Assembly: GCF_009498035.1 (NCBI RefSeq)
Contig: NZ_CP034550.1
Span: 4,898,001 to 4,962,000 of the forward strand
Length of the DNA stretch: 64,000 nt
Source: Saccharothrix syringae
GTDB taxonomy: Bacteria; Actinomycetota; Actinomycetes; Mycobacteriales; Pseudonocardiaceae
Direction: 5' to 3'
Shown: piece after piece, positions 18,523 to 26,860 of the stretch
Layout: every line of letters starts with the position of its first letter
Position numbering within the stretch: position 1 is the stretch's first letter
The notes under the pieces: generated by a model
Seen by the model: only the letters and a program-made list of their open reading frames with translations
What the model was told of the DNA's origin: nothing
The model's database searches: none
Translations under genes and position numbers: made by a program

Positions 18523-19212
18523 GTGAAGTCGAGAACCCGAGTTTTCGCGCTCATCGCGTTCACCGCGTCCCTGGCCCTGGTCGGTACCGCGCCGGCGTCC
18601 GCCACCGCCGCCCGGACCGTGGAACTCGCCGCACCGGCCGGCAGCGGCCTCCCGCCCTACGTCGCCGTCATCAAGCCGGTCACCGCCAAGCGGCTCGCCT
18701 CCAGCTGGCGCGAGGGCTGCCCCGTCGGACCCGGTCAACTGCGGCTGGTCAGCCTGAACTTCGTGGGCTTCGACGGTGCGGTGCACCGCGGCGAGCTGGT
18801 GGTCAACGCCGCTCTCGCGGTCGAGGTCGCCCGCGTCTTCGCCGACCTGTACTTCGACCGGTTCCCCATCCAGCGGATGGAGACGATCGAGAAGTACGAC
18901 TCCGACGACGACGCGTCGATGGCGGCCAACAACACCTCGGCGTTCAACTGCCGGCCGATCACCGGCGGCACCGCCTGGTCCAACCACTCCTACGGACGGG
19001 CCATCGACATCAACACCGTGCAGAACCCCTACATCTCCCGCAGCGGCGCGGTCTACCCGCCCAACGGCGCGCCCTACGTCGACCGCACCCAGGACCTGCC
19101 CGGCATGATCCACGCGGGCGACGCCACCGAACGGGCGTTCACCACCCGCGGCTGGACCTGGGGCGGCTCCTGGACCACGCCGATCGACTACCAGCACTTC
19201 GAAAAGCCCTGA
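18523..19212 (+). CDS. Secreted M15-family D-Ala-D-Ala-type peptidase
   Basis: 229 residues from a GTG at 18523 with a GAGGGAG site. A signal peptide runs VKSRTRVFALIAFTASLALV and is cleaved near ASA-TAA. The catalytic domain contains WSNHSYGRAIDIN, which is the SxHxxGxAxD zinc motif (H155, D162), and a final QHFE (H225) completes the ligand set of peptidase family M15. Two pairs of cysteines are present. It would cut peptidoglycan cross-links or stems outside the membrane. It is a single-gene unit; a strong hairpin (19325-19350) separates it from the convergent TerB-like gene. Confidence 0.85.
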   Translation: MKSRTRVFALIAFTASLALVGTAPASATAARTVELAAPAGSGLPPYVAVIKPVTAKRLASSWREGCPVGPGQLRLVSLNFVGFDGAVHRGELVVNAALAVEVARVFADLYFDRFPIQRMETIEKYDSDDDASMAANNTSAFNCRPITGGTAWSNHSYGRAIDINTVQNPYISRSGAVYPPNGAPYVDRTQDLPGMIHAGDATERAFTTRGWTWGGSWTTPIDYQHFEKP

Positions 19213-19324
19213 CACCGACCCGAGAAGTCCTCGACGCGCCGCACCGGGCAATACCGACAGCACCCGCGATCACCGCCGGAGCAGCGGCGCCGGTCCCGGG
19301 CGCCACGACGCCGTCCAGGACCGG

Positions 19325-19350
19325 CTCCCCGGGTGCGTCCGCACACCCGG
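19325..19350. terminator. Bidirectional hairpin terminator
   Basis: CCCCGGGTG (19325-19333) pairs perfectly with CACCCGGGG (19342-19350) around an 8-nt loop, between two convergent genes. No T run is present, as is usual in actinomycetes. Confidence 0.65.
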
Positions 19351-19365
19351 GGGCTGCCCGCCGGC

Positions 19366-19848
19366 TCAGGTGTCGATGCCGAACACGGCCTTGCGCATGT
19401 TCGTCAGGGCGTCCTCCGCGTCGACGAGCGCGTGCAGGGTCAGCACGGTGCCCCGGTCGACGCCGAGCAGTTCCGCGGCGCGGTCGACCTTCGCGCGCTC
19501 GGCCTCCCCGTAGGCGCCGTCGGCGCGGCAGATCCGGATGGCGTGGTAGACGAGGTGCCGCTCGGCCTTCCAGGTGGGCACGTCGACGCGGATGTCGGCC
19601 AGCAGCCGGTCGATGTCGGCGGCGCGGTGGTCGAAGGAGGCGTAGTCGTCCAGGACGTGCTGGGGCGCCCCGAACTTGCGCTGGTGGTGGAGCAGCCAGT
19701 CCAGTTCGGCGTGCGACACCTCGCCGTCGGCGCCGGCGATCGCCAGCAGCACGTACCCGTAGTTGCGCATCGCCGTCTCGGTCACCGCGTTGATGCCGTA
19801 GTCGTCGCGGGCGAACTCGCTCGCCGGGACCATGGATTCGGTAGTCAT
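19366..19848 (-). CDS. TerB-like (tellurite-resistance TerB family) protein
   Basis: 160 residues from an ATG at 19848 with an AGAGGGGAAG site; the longer upstream frame lacks a better start. The pattern VLLAIAGADGEVSHAELDWL followed about 80 residues later by YHAIRICRADGAYGEAERAK is the duplicated acidic AxADGxxxxxE helix of TerB-like domains. TerB-like proteins bind divalent metals and are stress- or envelope-associated; substrate and partners cannot be told. It is monocistronic, followed by the shared hairpin at 19325-19350. Confidence 0.8.
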   Translation of the reverse strand: MTTESMVPASEFARDDYGINAVTETAMRNYGYVLLAIAGADGEVSHAELDWLLHHQRKFGAPQHVLDDYASFDHRAADIDRLLADIRVDVPTWKAERHLVYHAIRICRADGAYGEAERAKVDRAAELLGVDRGTVLTLHALVDAEDALTNMRKAVFGIDT

Positions 19849-20001
19849 GACTTCCCCTCTCGCGTCGGCGTCCAAGTTCTCACGGCCGGGGGGACCGGAG
19901 GGCGACGACGCGGCGGCCTGACACCCGTCCGGGCGACAACTTTCGGGCCGGGTCCTCCTGGTGGCGTAGGCGAGGGGTGAACACCGGGCCGGCCGTACCC
20001 G

Positions 20002-20016
20002 CGGGTGGGTCACCCG
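20002..20016. terminator. Possible terminator after the SARP gene
   Basis: CGGGTG (20002-20007) and CACCCG (20011-20016) form a short perfect stem with a 3-nt loop, 30-50 bases past the stop of the minus-strand SARP gene. The stem is only 6 bp. Confidence 0.35.
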
Positions 20017-20049
20017 GCCGTCGGTGGTGAGGCCGACCTGGTGGAGGTC

Positions 20050-22755
20050 TCAGCCGGGCAGGTCCGCCAGCTTCCGCCGCACCCGGTCCGCCGCCTCGGC
20101 CAGGTTCTGCTCCCGGTACACCGCCAGCGCGCGGGACCAGGTGAGGTGCGCTTGCCCGTTGTCCCCCGAGGACACGTGGATACCGCCCAGGCGCTCCAGG
20201 GTGGTGGCCATCTCGAAGGCGTAGCCGTGGCGCTCGAACTCCTCGACGGCCTCCCGGTAGGCGGCCGCGGCGGCGGGGAGCTCGCCGGTCCGCTCGTGGA
20301 TGTAGCCGATGCTGTCCAGGGTTTCCGCGCGGGTGGAGCTGGTGCCGTAGCCCCCGGTGTCCAGGGCGGCCCGGCAGTGGGCCAGCGCCTCGTCGTACTC
20401 GCCGCGCAGGGCGGTGATCCAGCCGAGCTGGTTGAGCGCCGACGCCTCGTACTGCGGGCACCGGGCCTCCCGGTAGTCGCGCAGGGCGGCGGCGGCTTCG
20501 CGCTGGGCCCGGCGCAGGTCGCCCTGCTGGCCGTGGGCGCGGGCCAGGCCCAGGCGGGCGTGGCCCCGGCTGGTCGGGTCGTCGTCGGTGAGCTCGACGC
20601 AGCGCCGGAAGCAGCGCACGGACTCGGCGTTCAGGCCGGCGCGGGTGCCGGCGTGGCCCAGGTTGCACAGCAGCCGCACCTGGACCGCCACCTCGCCGGC
20701 GGTCTCCGCCGAGGTCAGGCCGGCGCGTAGCACCGCGACGTGGTCGGCGCTGCGGCCCTGCTGCCAGTGGAAGGAGTCCAGCGCCAGCGCCAGCTCCCAC
20801 ACCTTGTCGTGCCACCCCCGGTCGGCGGCCGTCGCCTGCGCCGCCAGCAGGGCCTGGTGTTCGGCGGTCAGCCAGGCGATGGCGTGCGCGCGGTCGGCCA
20901 GGCGGGTGCGCACCACGCCCGGCGCGGGCGGGCCGGCGGTGAACGGCGGGCGCGCGGGGTCCAGCAGGCGGTCGGCCGCGAGCGCGGTGTGCAGGAAGCC
21001 GTCCACCAGCCGGCGCAGGGCGTCCTCGTCGGGCGGCGCCTGCTCGGCCGCGTAGAGCCGGACCAGGTCGTGCAGCCGGTAGCGGCCGGGGGCCGACCTG
21101 GTCACCAGGTGGGCCGCTTCGAGGACGTCCAGCAGGTCCCCGACGTCGCCGCCCGCCAGCGAGGCGATGGCCTCCGGGGCCAGGTCCAGCGCGGGCGCGT
21201 GCCCGAGCAGGGCGAACAGCCGCGCCGCCGCCGGCGGCAGCGCCTGGTGGGACCACGACAGCACGGCCCGCAGGCTCAGGTTCGCCTCGCCGGTGTCGAG
21301 GGCGTCCAGCCGCGTGGTCAGCAGCGCCAGTTCGGCGGCGATCGCGGCGAGGCCCAGGTCGGGGCGGGTGGCCGCGCGAGCCGCCACGATGCCCAGCGCC
21401 AGCGGCAGGCCCGCGCAGTGCCGGACGACCGCGTCGGCCGCGCGCCCGGTCCGCGCCGCGCCCAGCCGCCGGGTCAGCAGCGCGTGGGCCTCGTCGTCGG
21501 AGAGCACGTCCACCGGCACCGGCAGCGCCCCGTGCACGGCGACCAGCCCGGTCATCGGGTTGCGGCTGGTGATCACGGTCGTGCACGCCCGGCCGCCCGG
21601 CAGCAGCGGCTCCACCTGCGCGGTGCCCACCGCGTTGTCCAGCACCACCAGCACCCGCCGGTCCGCGATCGTGCTGCGGTACAGCGCCACCTGCTCGTCC
21701 GGGTCGTCGGGCACCGCGTCGGGCGCGACGCCCAGCGCCACCAGGAACCCGCGCAGCACGGTCGTCGGCGCCACCGGGGCGGCCGTCGGGTCGAACCCGC
21801 GCAGGTTGGCGTAGAGCTGCCCGTCCGGGTACCGGGCCGCGTGCCGGTGCGCCCAGTGCACGGCCAGCCAGGTCTTGCCGATGCCGCCCGCGCCGCGGAT
21901 CGCCGAGATCACCACGGTCCGCTCACCACCCGCGAGGGCCGCGTCCAGCGCCGCCAGCTCCCGGGCGCGCCCCAGGAAGTGCCGGGGTGCGGGCGGGAGC
22001 TGGCGCGGCACCACGGGCGCGCCGCCGTCGTGGGCGGTGAGGACGCGCCGGAAGACCTCCTGCACCTCCGGCCCCGGGTCCACCCCGAGGTCGTCGGCCA
22101 GGTGGCGGCGCAGGGTGTCGTAGTGCGCGAGCGCCTCGGCCTGCCGGCCGCCGTCGGCCAGCGCGCGCAGCAGCAGGCACGCGACCCGCTCGTCCAGCGG
22201 CCGGGCCGCCGCCAGCGCCGTCAACGGCGCCACCGCCTCGGCGTGCCGGCCCAGGCGCACCCCGGCGGTGAAGCAGTCCAGGCTCGCCTCGACGTGCTCG
22301 GCCACCAGCGCCTCGCGCACCTCGGTCGCCCACGCCGAGTCCGCGCCGGTCAGCGGCTCGCCCGCCCACAGCGCGAGCGCGTCGCCCAGCAGGGCGGCCC
22401 TCCGCTCGTCGCCGGCGCCCGCGGCCGCCGCGGTCAACGCCCGGAACCGGTGCAGGTCCACGGTCACCGCGTCGGCTTCGAGGACGTAACCGCCTGCCCG
22501 CTTCACCAGGCGGGCCTCCGGCACCTCCGCCAGCGCCCCGCGCAGCCGGGACAGGTAGCTGTAGATCGCCTCGCGCGGCCGGCGCGGCAGCCGCTCACCC
22601 CACACGCGGTCGGCCAGCGCGTCCCCGGACACCACCTTGTTCACGTCCACCAGCAGCGCCGCCAACACGCACCGCACCCGCGCGTGCCTGATCACCACCG
22701 GCCGCCCGCCCACCGCGCCGACTTCGCCGAGCAGCCTGAACCTCAACTCCCCCAT
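20050..22755 (-). CDS. SARP-NB-ARC-TPR (AfsR-type) transcriptional activator
   Basis: 901 residues from an ATG at 22755 (MGELRFRLLGEV, the usual SARP opening). Domains in order: OmpR-like winged helix (about 1-95, ending KRAGGYVLEA), BTAD helical domain (98-243, with DLHRFRALT and HYDTLRRHLADDLGVDPGPEVQ), NB-ARC ATPase with Walker A GAGGIGKT (288-295) and VLVVLDNAV as Walker B, then TPR repeats to the end. Such proteins activate antibiotic or developmental genes from direct repeats. It is divergent from the lectin gene (95-bp gap) and separated from TerB by 201 bp. A second, independent paralogue lies at 57258-60008. The target is unknown. Confidence 0.9.
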   Translation of the reverse strand: MGELRFRLLGEVGAVGGRPVVIRHARVRCVLAALLVDVNKVVSGDALADRVWGERLPRRPREAIYSYLSRLRGALAEVPEARLVKRAGGYVLEADAVTVDLHRFRALTAAAAGAGDERRAALLGDALALWAGEPLTGADSAWATEVREALVAEHVEASLDCFTAGVRLGRHAEAVAPLTALAAARPLDERVACLLLRALADGGRQAEALAHYDTLRRHLADDLGVDPGPEVQEVFRRVLTAHDGGAPVVPRQLPPAPRHFLGRARELAALDAALAGGERTVVISAIRGAGGIGKTWLAVHWAHRHAARYPDGQLYANLRGFDPTAAPVAPTTVLRGFLVALGVAPDAVPDDPDEQVALYRSTIADRRVLVVLDNAVGTAQVEPLLPGGRACTTVITSRNPMTGLVAVHGALPVPVDVLSDDEAHALLTRRLGAARTGRAADAVVRHCAGLPLALGIVAARAATRPDLGLAAIAAELALLTTRLDALDTGEANLSLRAVLSWSHQALPPAAARLFALLGHAPALDLAPEAIASLAGGDVGDLLDVLEAAHLVTRSAPGRYRLHDLVRLYAAEQAPPDEDALRRLVDGFLHTALAADRLLDPARPPFTAGPPAPGVVRTRLADRAHAIAWLTAEHQALLAAQATAADRGWHDKVWELALALDSFHWQQGRSADHVAVLRAGLTSAETAGEVAVQVRLLCNLGHAGTRAGLNAESVRCFRRCVELTDDDPTSRGHARLGLARAHGQQGDLRRAQREAAAALRDYREARCPQYEASALNQLGWITALRGEYDEALAHCRAALDTGGYGTSSTRAETLDSIGYIHERTGELPAAAAAYREAVEEFERHGYAFEMATTLERLGGIHVSSGDNGQAHLTWSRALAVYREQNLAEAADRVRRKLADLPG

Positions 22756-22850
22756 GCAGGCCAGTGAACACCACCACGTGCCAGGTCCGTGCAAGGTCGG
22801 GCCGGCAACCTCCCGGGAGGCAGAAGGTCGAACCTCGACAAGGGGGATCA

Positions 22851-23291
22851 ATGAGGATCGGACGGGTCGCGGCACTGGTCGTCGCGATGGTGGCCGGGAT
22901 GCTCGGTGTGGTGGCGCCGTCGGCGTCGGCGGCGACGGTCTGGACGTGGCAGAGCGGCTGGGACAGCGGCTGCCTGGACCACAACTCCACCGACGGCGTG
23001 CACACCCGCACGTGCAACGGCGGCGACTGGCAGAAGTGGGAGGTGACGTCGTACCCCGACGGCACGAAGCGGTTCATGAACGTCGCGACGAAGATGTGCC
23101 TGGACAACAGCGAGTACGGCGTGCGCGGCTGGGGCTGCAACGACGGCGCCTGGCAGCGCTGGCGCATGGGCAACTGGGGCGGCGGCAAGTACGAGCTGGT
23201 CAGCCAGTGGAACAACCTCTGCCTGGACAACAGCGTCTACGGCGTCCGGACGGTGGGCTGCAACGGGCTGAGCTACCAGATGTGGTCGTGA
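22851..23291 (+). CDS. Small secreted ricin-type (R-type) lectin
   Basis: 146 residues with a signal peptide MRIGRVAALVVAMVAGMLGV cut near ASA-A. The mature part carries repeated CLDN(S)..GV..xCN..xQxW units (for example MCLDNSEYGVRGWGCN and LCLDNSVYGVRTVGCN), the beta-trefoil repeat of ricin B-type carbohydrate-binding domains. There is no attached enzyme, so it is a free-standing lectin. It is divergent from the SARP gene at 20050-22755 and is followed by a 14-bp perfect-stem terminator. The start has an AGGGGGA site. Confidence 0.85.
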   Translation: MRIGRVAALVVAMVAGMLGVVAPSASAATVWTWQSGWDSGCLDHNSTDGVHTRTCNGGDWQKWEVTSYPDGTKRFMNVATKMCLDNSEYGVRGWGCNDGAWQRWRMGNWGGGKYELVSQWNNLCLDNSVYGVRTVGCNGLSYQMWS

Positions 23292-23296
23292 GGTGA

Positions 23297-23333
23297 GCGC
23301 GGGCACCCCCACGGGCGCAGGGGGTGCCCGCGC
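23297..23333 (+). terminator. Strong hairpin terminator after the lectin gene
   Basis: A 14-bp perfect stem: 23297-23310 pairs with 23320-23333 around a 9-nt loop, beginning 6 bases after the lectin stop. Confidence 0.85.
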
Positions 23334-23393
23334 TGCCCGGCCGGGCCGTCACGAACGGGACCGGCACCGGGACCGTCCCGGTGGCCCGATGCG

Positions 23394-23528
23394 TTGGCGG
23401 GGCCGGGCCTGTACCGGGTGCGGGTGTGCGCGGGCTGCGCGGCGGTCGAGGCGGTGTGGCGGCTGTGCTTCCGGCCGGTGGCCGGGGTCGAGCGGTTCGG
23501 CGACGGCACGGGGCTGTGCCACCGGTAG
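23394..23528 (+). CDS. Possible small Cys-rich ORF (44 codons, weak start)
   Basis: Between the lectin terminator and the GNAT gene a frame ending TAG at 23526-23528 has strongly biased third positions. It encodes RVRVCAGCAAVEAVWRLCF and later FGDGTGLCHR, a spacing that could bind zinc. No good start exists: a TTG at 23394 or internal GTGs around 23420 are the only options, and no ribosome site is visible. It may be the tail of a gene whose front has been lost. Confidence 0.3.
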   Translation: MAGPGLYRVRVCAGCAAVEAVWRLCFRPVAGVERFGDGTGLCHR

Positions 23529-23567
23529 GCTCTGCGACCCGACCCAGCAGGAGTTCAAGGAGCCTTG

Positions 23568-24371
23568 ATGACGGACCTCGCGGCCTCGGTCGAATCGGTG
23601 GAGCAGCTCGCCCTGGTCTGGCGCGGCGCGGTCCTCGACCGGGACCCGGGTGCCGACGTGCGGGACCTGCCGGGCATCGCCGTCCGCTGGGCCGACTGCC
23701 GGTTCGCGTTCTGGAACTGCGTCACGCTGACCGAGGTCGGCATCGACGCGGACGTCCTCGACCAGCGCCTGGCCGAGGCGGCGGACGTGATGCGCTCGAA
23801 GCGGCACCCCGGTTTCCTGTGGCTGTTCGAAGACCTCCTGACCGACGGCGCCCGCACCGCCCTCGACGCGGCCGCCGACCGCGCGGGTCTCCGGCACGCC
23901 TTCCCCGGCACCGGCATGGCCGCCGAACCGCTGCCCGCCGCCGAACCGGCCCACCCCGACCTGACCTTCGAGCGCGTCACCACCGACGAGCAGTTGCGGG
24001 CCTACGCCGACCTCAACTCGCGCGCCTACGGCTTCCCCCTCGAAGACGGCCGCGACGGCCTCGTCCCCGGCTCCGCCCTGTGGAAGACCAGGGCGCACGC
24101 CTACCTCGGCCTGCGCGACGGCGTCCCCGTCACGTGCGCCGCGGCCGTCGAGGCGGACGGCCGCCTGTTCGTCGCCCTGGTCGCCACCGACCCGGACCAC
24201 CAGCACCGCGGCTACGGCGAAGCGGTCACCCGCAAGGTGATCCACGAGGGTGCCCGGGCCACCGGGCTGGACCGCGCCACCCTGCACGCCACCCCGGCCG
24301 GGGCGCCGGTGTACGCGCGGATCGGCTTCGAGCCGAACTCGACGGTGCACTTCTACGGCCTCAAGGGCTGA
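23568..24371 (+). CDS. GNAT-family N-acetyltransferase
   Basis: 267 residues. The ATG at 23568 is chosen over the adjacent TTG because AAGGAG (23557-23562) is then 5 bases away. The C-terminal half is a GNAT fold: VALVATDPDHQHRGYGEAVT holds the acetyl-CoA loop (R/QxxGxG type), and GAPVYARIGFEPNSTVHFYG is the C-terminal strand region. The N-terminal 130 residues are a second, degenerate acyltransferase-like domain (WADCRFAFWNCVTLTE). The substrate cannot be predicted. It is followed by a stem-loop that starts inside the stop region. Confidence 0.85.
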   Translation: MTDLAASVESVEQLALVWRGAVLDRDPGADVRDLPGIAVRWADCRFAFWNCVTLTEVGIDADVLDQRLAEAADVMRSKRHPGFLWLFEDLLTDGARTALDAAADRAGLRHAFPGTGMAAEPLPAAEPAHPDLTFERVTTDEQLRAYADLNSRAYGFPLEDGRDGLVPGSALWKTRAHAYLGLRDGVPVTCAAAVEADGRLFVALVATDPDHQHRGYGEAVTRKVIHEGARATGLDRATLHATPAGAPVYARIGFEPNSTVHFYGLKG

Positions 24372-24412
24372 CCCCGTCCGGTCCGCCGACCGCGGCGGGA
24401 CCGGGCGGGGTC
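24370..24412. terminator. Bidirectional hairpin between convergent genes
   Basis: GACCCCG and CCGGTCC in the left arm pair with GGACCGG and CGGGGTC in the right arm, with single-base interruptions. It lies between the GNAT stop and the convergent secreted-protein stop at 24421. Confidence 0.65.
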
Positions 24413-24420
24413 GATCCCCG

Positions 24421-25416
24421 TCAGGAACAGCGGTACTGCACGGGACGGCCCCCGTCGCTCCCGACGAGCGTGCCCTCGTCGTCGCTGATCCACCGCAGCG
24501 TGAAGGTCCACGGCACCGCGGAGAGCTGGTCGACCACCACCCCGTCGCGCCACAGCACCGTCCGCTGCCCCGAGCTCACGGACGTCCGGCCGCCCACGGT
24601 GCCGTTGCCGCCGATCGCCGACGCCGAGGTGGCACCCGGGAAGACGCGCACCAGCCCGCCCCGCGCGTTCCACTCGGTGGCGACGTGGCCGCTGTCCGTG
24701 CCCTGCGACCCCACCACACGACCGCCGCGGATGGCACTGGGGTTGGCGTACCCGCCGGTGCCCTGCGCGACCGGCACGCGCCACTGCCCGTCGGTGTCCC
24801 GCACCAGGGCACCGCCCGACGCCGAGCCGGTCAGGGCGAGGATCCGGCCCTGCTCGTCGACGTCGATGGGCTGGATGAAGGACACGTCCGGCGAGGGCAG
24901 CTCGCGGTACGTGCCGGGCGCCGAGGCCGGCCACACCACCACGACGTCCCGGGAACCGGCGTCCGCGTACCCGATGACGTCGCCACCAGCGGTGATCAGC
25001 TCGGCCGAGTACGCCTCCCACGCGGAGTTGCCCGGCAGCACGGTGGTCCGGCCGTCACGGGCCACGGTGACGGCGACGCGCCTGCCGTTGACCACGTCGT
25101 AACCGACGATCAGCCCGGCGGCGCTGACGTCGAGGTAACGCGTCGTCGTGCCGGTGGCCCGCAGCGCCACCTTCCCGTTGTCCCACAGCGTTCCGCGCGG
25201 GTCGGTCATGCCGGTGAACGGCACGTACCTGCCGGTCGTGCCCACCGCGTACCGGCTGCCGCTGTAGCCCTCCAGGATGCCGCCGTTGGCCTCGGCCGGC
25301 AGGTCCCACGTGGTGCCCTGCCACGTGCAGGCCGCCGCCTGGGCGGTCGGCGACACCAGGCCCAGGCCCAGCGCCACCGCCGCGGCGAGCACGTGTTTGT
25401 TCCGTCGAATCGACAT
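24421..25416 (-). CDS. Secreted repeat protein (beta-propeller/HAF-like)
   Basis: 331 residues from an ATG at 25416. The signal peptide MSIRRNKHVLAAAVALGLGL is cleaved near AQA-A. The mature chain has recurring units of about 40 residues with a loosely conserved I/V-x-G/A-x-G-x-V/I-x-G core (SAAGLIVGYDVV, TAGGDVIGYAD, DEQGRILALTG, IRGGRVVGSQG, GGNGTVGGRTS). This resembles HAF-type extracellular repeats that build a beta-propeller. One cysteine at each end could form a closing disulphide. No catalytic residues were seen. It is a monocistronic unit; function unknown. Confidence 0.75.
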   Translation of the reverse strand: MSIRRNKHVLAAAVALGLGLVSPTAQAAACTWQGTTWDLPAEANGGILEGYSGSRYAVGTTGRYVPFTGMTDPRGTLWDNGKVALRATGTTTRYLDVSAAGLIVGYDVVNGRRVAVTVARDGRTTVLPGNSAWEAYSAELITAGGDVIGYADAGSRDVVVVWPASAPGTYRELPSPDVSFIQPIDVDEQGRILALTGSASGGALVRDTDGQWRVPVAQGTGGYANPSAIRGGRVVGSQGTDSGHVATEWNARGGLVRVFPGATSASAIGGNGTVGGRTSVSSGQRTVLWRDGVVVDQLSAVPWTFTLRWISDDEGTLVGSDGGRPVQYRCS

Positions 25417-25534
25417 GCGAGGTCGTCCTTCCCCCAGGAATTCGGCAGCCGGATCCTGACAACCACCGGGGGACGGGGACAAGGAGCCGGGGCCGGCGAC
25501 CGCGCGACGGGTGCGTGAACCCGTACCCGCGCCG

Positions 25535-26017
25535 TCAGGGCACCAGGCCGCGCCGCAGGCACACCAGGTCGGGGCGCTCGTCCCAGGACTCGGTGACGGT
25601 GAAACCGAGCCGCTCGTACAGGGCGATGGCCCCGGTGCGCCACTTCCACACCGACAGCCGCGCCTCGCGCACACCGGCACGGGCCAGGTGATCCAGCGCG
25701 GCGGTGACCAAAGCGGACGCCACACCGCGCCCCCGGTGCCCGGGGTCGGTCCACAACCGCTTCACCTCGGAGGCGCCGTCGACCGGGGCGGTGACGACCA
25801 GGCAGCCGATCGCGGTGCCGCCGTCGCGGGCCAGGAGCACGACGTCGTCGTCGAACGCGGCGGCCGGGTCCGCGATCTCGGCGCGGTAGCGCTCGGGCAG
25901 GGCGTGCGCACCGTCCACCGGCACGCCCTTCTCCGCCTCGGTCCGCAGGTGGTAGGCGGTCAGCAGCGCGGTCAGCCCGGGGTCCGGCCCACCCCGCCAG
26001 CGCACGACGTCGGTCAC
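25535..26017 (-). CDS. GNAT-family N-acetyltransferase
   Basis: 160 residues from a GTG at 26017 (VTDVVRWRGG). The motif EVKRLWTDPGHRGRGVASAL is a textbook GNAT motif A (RGxGxA type), followed by LYERLGFTVTESW. The frame stays open upstream into the decayed P450 (residues of type EVRGGHHVRVRRPS), so the start is uncertain and may have been created by decay of the neighbouring gene. Substrate unknown. Confidence 0.75.
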   Translation of the reverse strand: MTDVVRWRGGPDPGLTALLTAYHLRTEAEKGVPVDGAHALPERYRAEIADPAAAFDDDVVLLARDGGTAIGCLVVTAPVDGASEVKRLWTDPGHRGRGVASALVTAALDHLARAGVREARLSVWKWRTGAIALYERLGFTVTESWDERPDLVCLRRGLVP

Positions 26018-26029
26018 CGGCCCATGATC

Positions 26030-26600
26030 ACACGACGGGCGCCGAACGCGGACGTGGTGCCCGCCACGGACCTCCGCGACGGGCACCGCGGTGCAGCCGG
26101 TCGAGGCCGCGCAGGGTGGCCGGGGGTGGCGGGCCGGCGCGCCGAGGACGGTGCGGGTGACCAGCAGGGCGAGGGGCGGGCCCGGGCATGCGTGGGGCCC
26201 GCGACCGAACCGGGGGTGCGGGTTGGGCCGGCGGTCGAGCCGCAGCGAGTCCGGCTCCTCGAAGACGCGCGTCCCGGTTGGTCGCCGCGATCAGGACGGT
26301 CACGACCTCACCGCGGCGGACCGGGTGCCCGTTGACCTCGGTGTCCTCGACGCACCCGCGTGCCTCGGCCCCGCGCACCGCACCAGCTCGGCCAGGGCGG
26401 CACGTCCCGGTTCGACGGTCTCCGGGCGCAGCGCGTAGTCCGTGGAGTCGACGATGTCCGCCGAGATCGCGGGGAACCGGTGGTCGTCGGGGGGAACCAC
26501 GCCGAGGAAGTCGGTGGTGGTGTGCAGGGACCAGCAGCGCTCGGTAGCGCGAAGCCCTTGGTGGGAGCAGGTTTTCGACCGGGTCGCGCACCGGTGAGCC
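26030..26600 (-). pseudogene. Decayed cytochrome P450
   Basis: Pieces of a bacterial P450 are readable in different frames of the minus strand. At about 26385-26500: PPDDHRFPAISADIVDSTDY and ETVEPGRAALAELV. At about 26265-26360: CVEDTEVNGHPVRRGEVVTV followed by LIAATNRDA. At about 26170-26265, shifted by one base: VFEEPDSLRLDRRPN and the heme-binding FGRGPHACPG. The I-helix and K-helix region (about 100 residues) is missing, and at least one frameshift lies between NRDA and FEEPDS. It is on the same strand as, and downstream of, the terpene synthase-P450 operon, so it may be the remains of a further tailoring gene. Confidence 0.75.
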
Positions 26601-26755
26601 GATCACGGGAACCTCCGGCTCCCGATCGGGAACACCGGTCAACACCGCACGACCCGGACAACCCCGAGCGCACCGCTTTCACCCGTCTGCGACCTCGACC
26701 GCCCACCTGCGGGTGTCCCGCACCACCGAATCCGCCACGGTCCGCGTCGCCGCGT

Positions 26756-26786
26756 CCCCCGACCTTCGCAAGACCGAAGTCGGGGG
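26756..26786 (-). terminator. Hairpin downstream of the EF-hand gene
   Basis: CCCCCGAC.TTCG (26756-26768, one bulged C) pairs with CGAAGTCGGGGG (26775-26786), about 75-105 bases past the stop of the minus-strand operon. A second small stem, GCGGTGGG/CCCACCGC, lies at 26812-26828. Nothing else was seen in 26601-26860. Confidence 0.55.
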
Positions 26787-26860
26787 CGGTGACGGCGGGC
26801 CGGGCGCCGCGGCGGTGGGACCCACCGCGGCCCGCGGCCCGACCCCGACCCGCGGGCGAC

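Noticed and set aside
20740..22767. Plus-strand frame over the first SARP gene
   Set aside because: No motif; the SARP domains on the minus strand are unmistakable.
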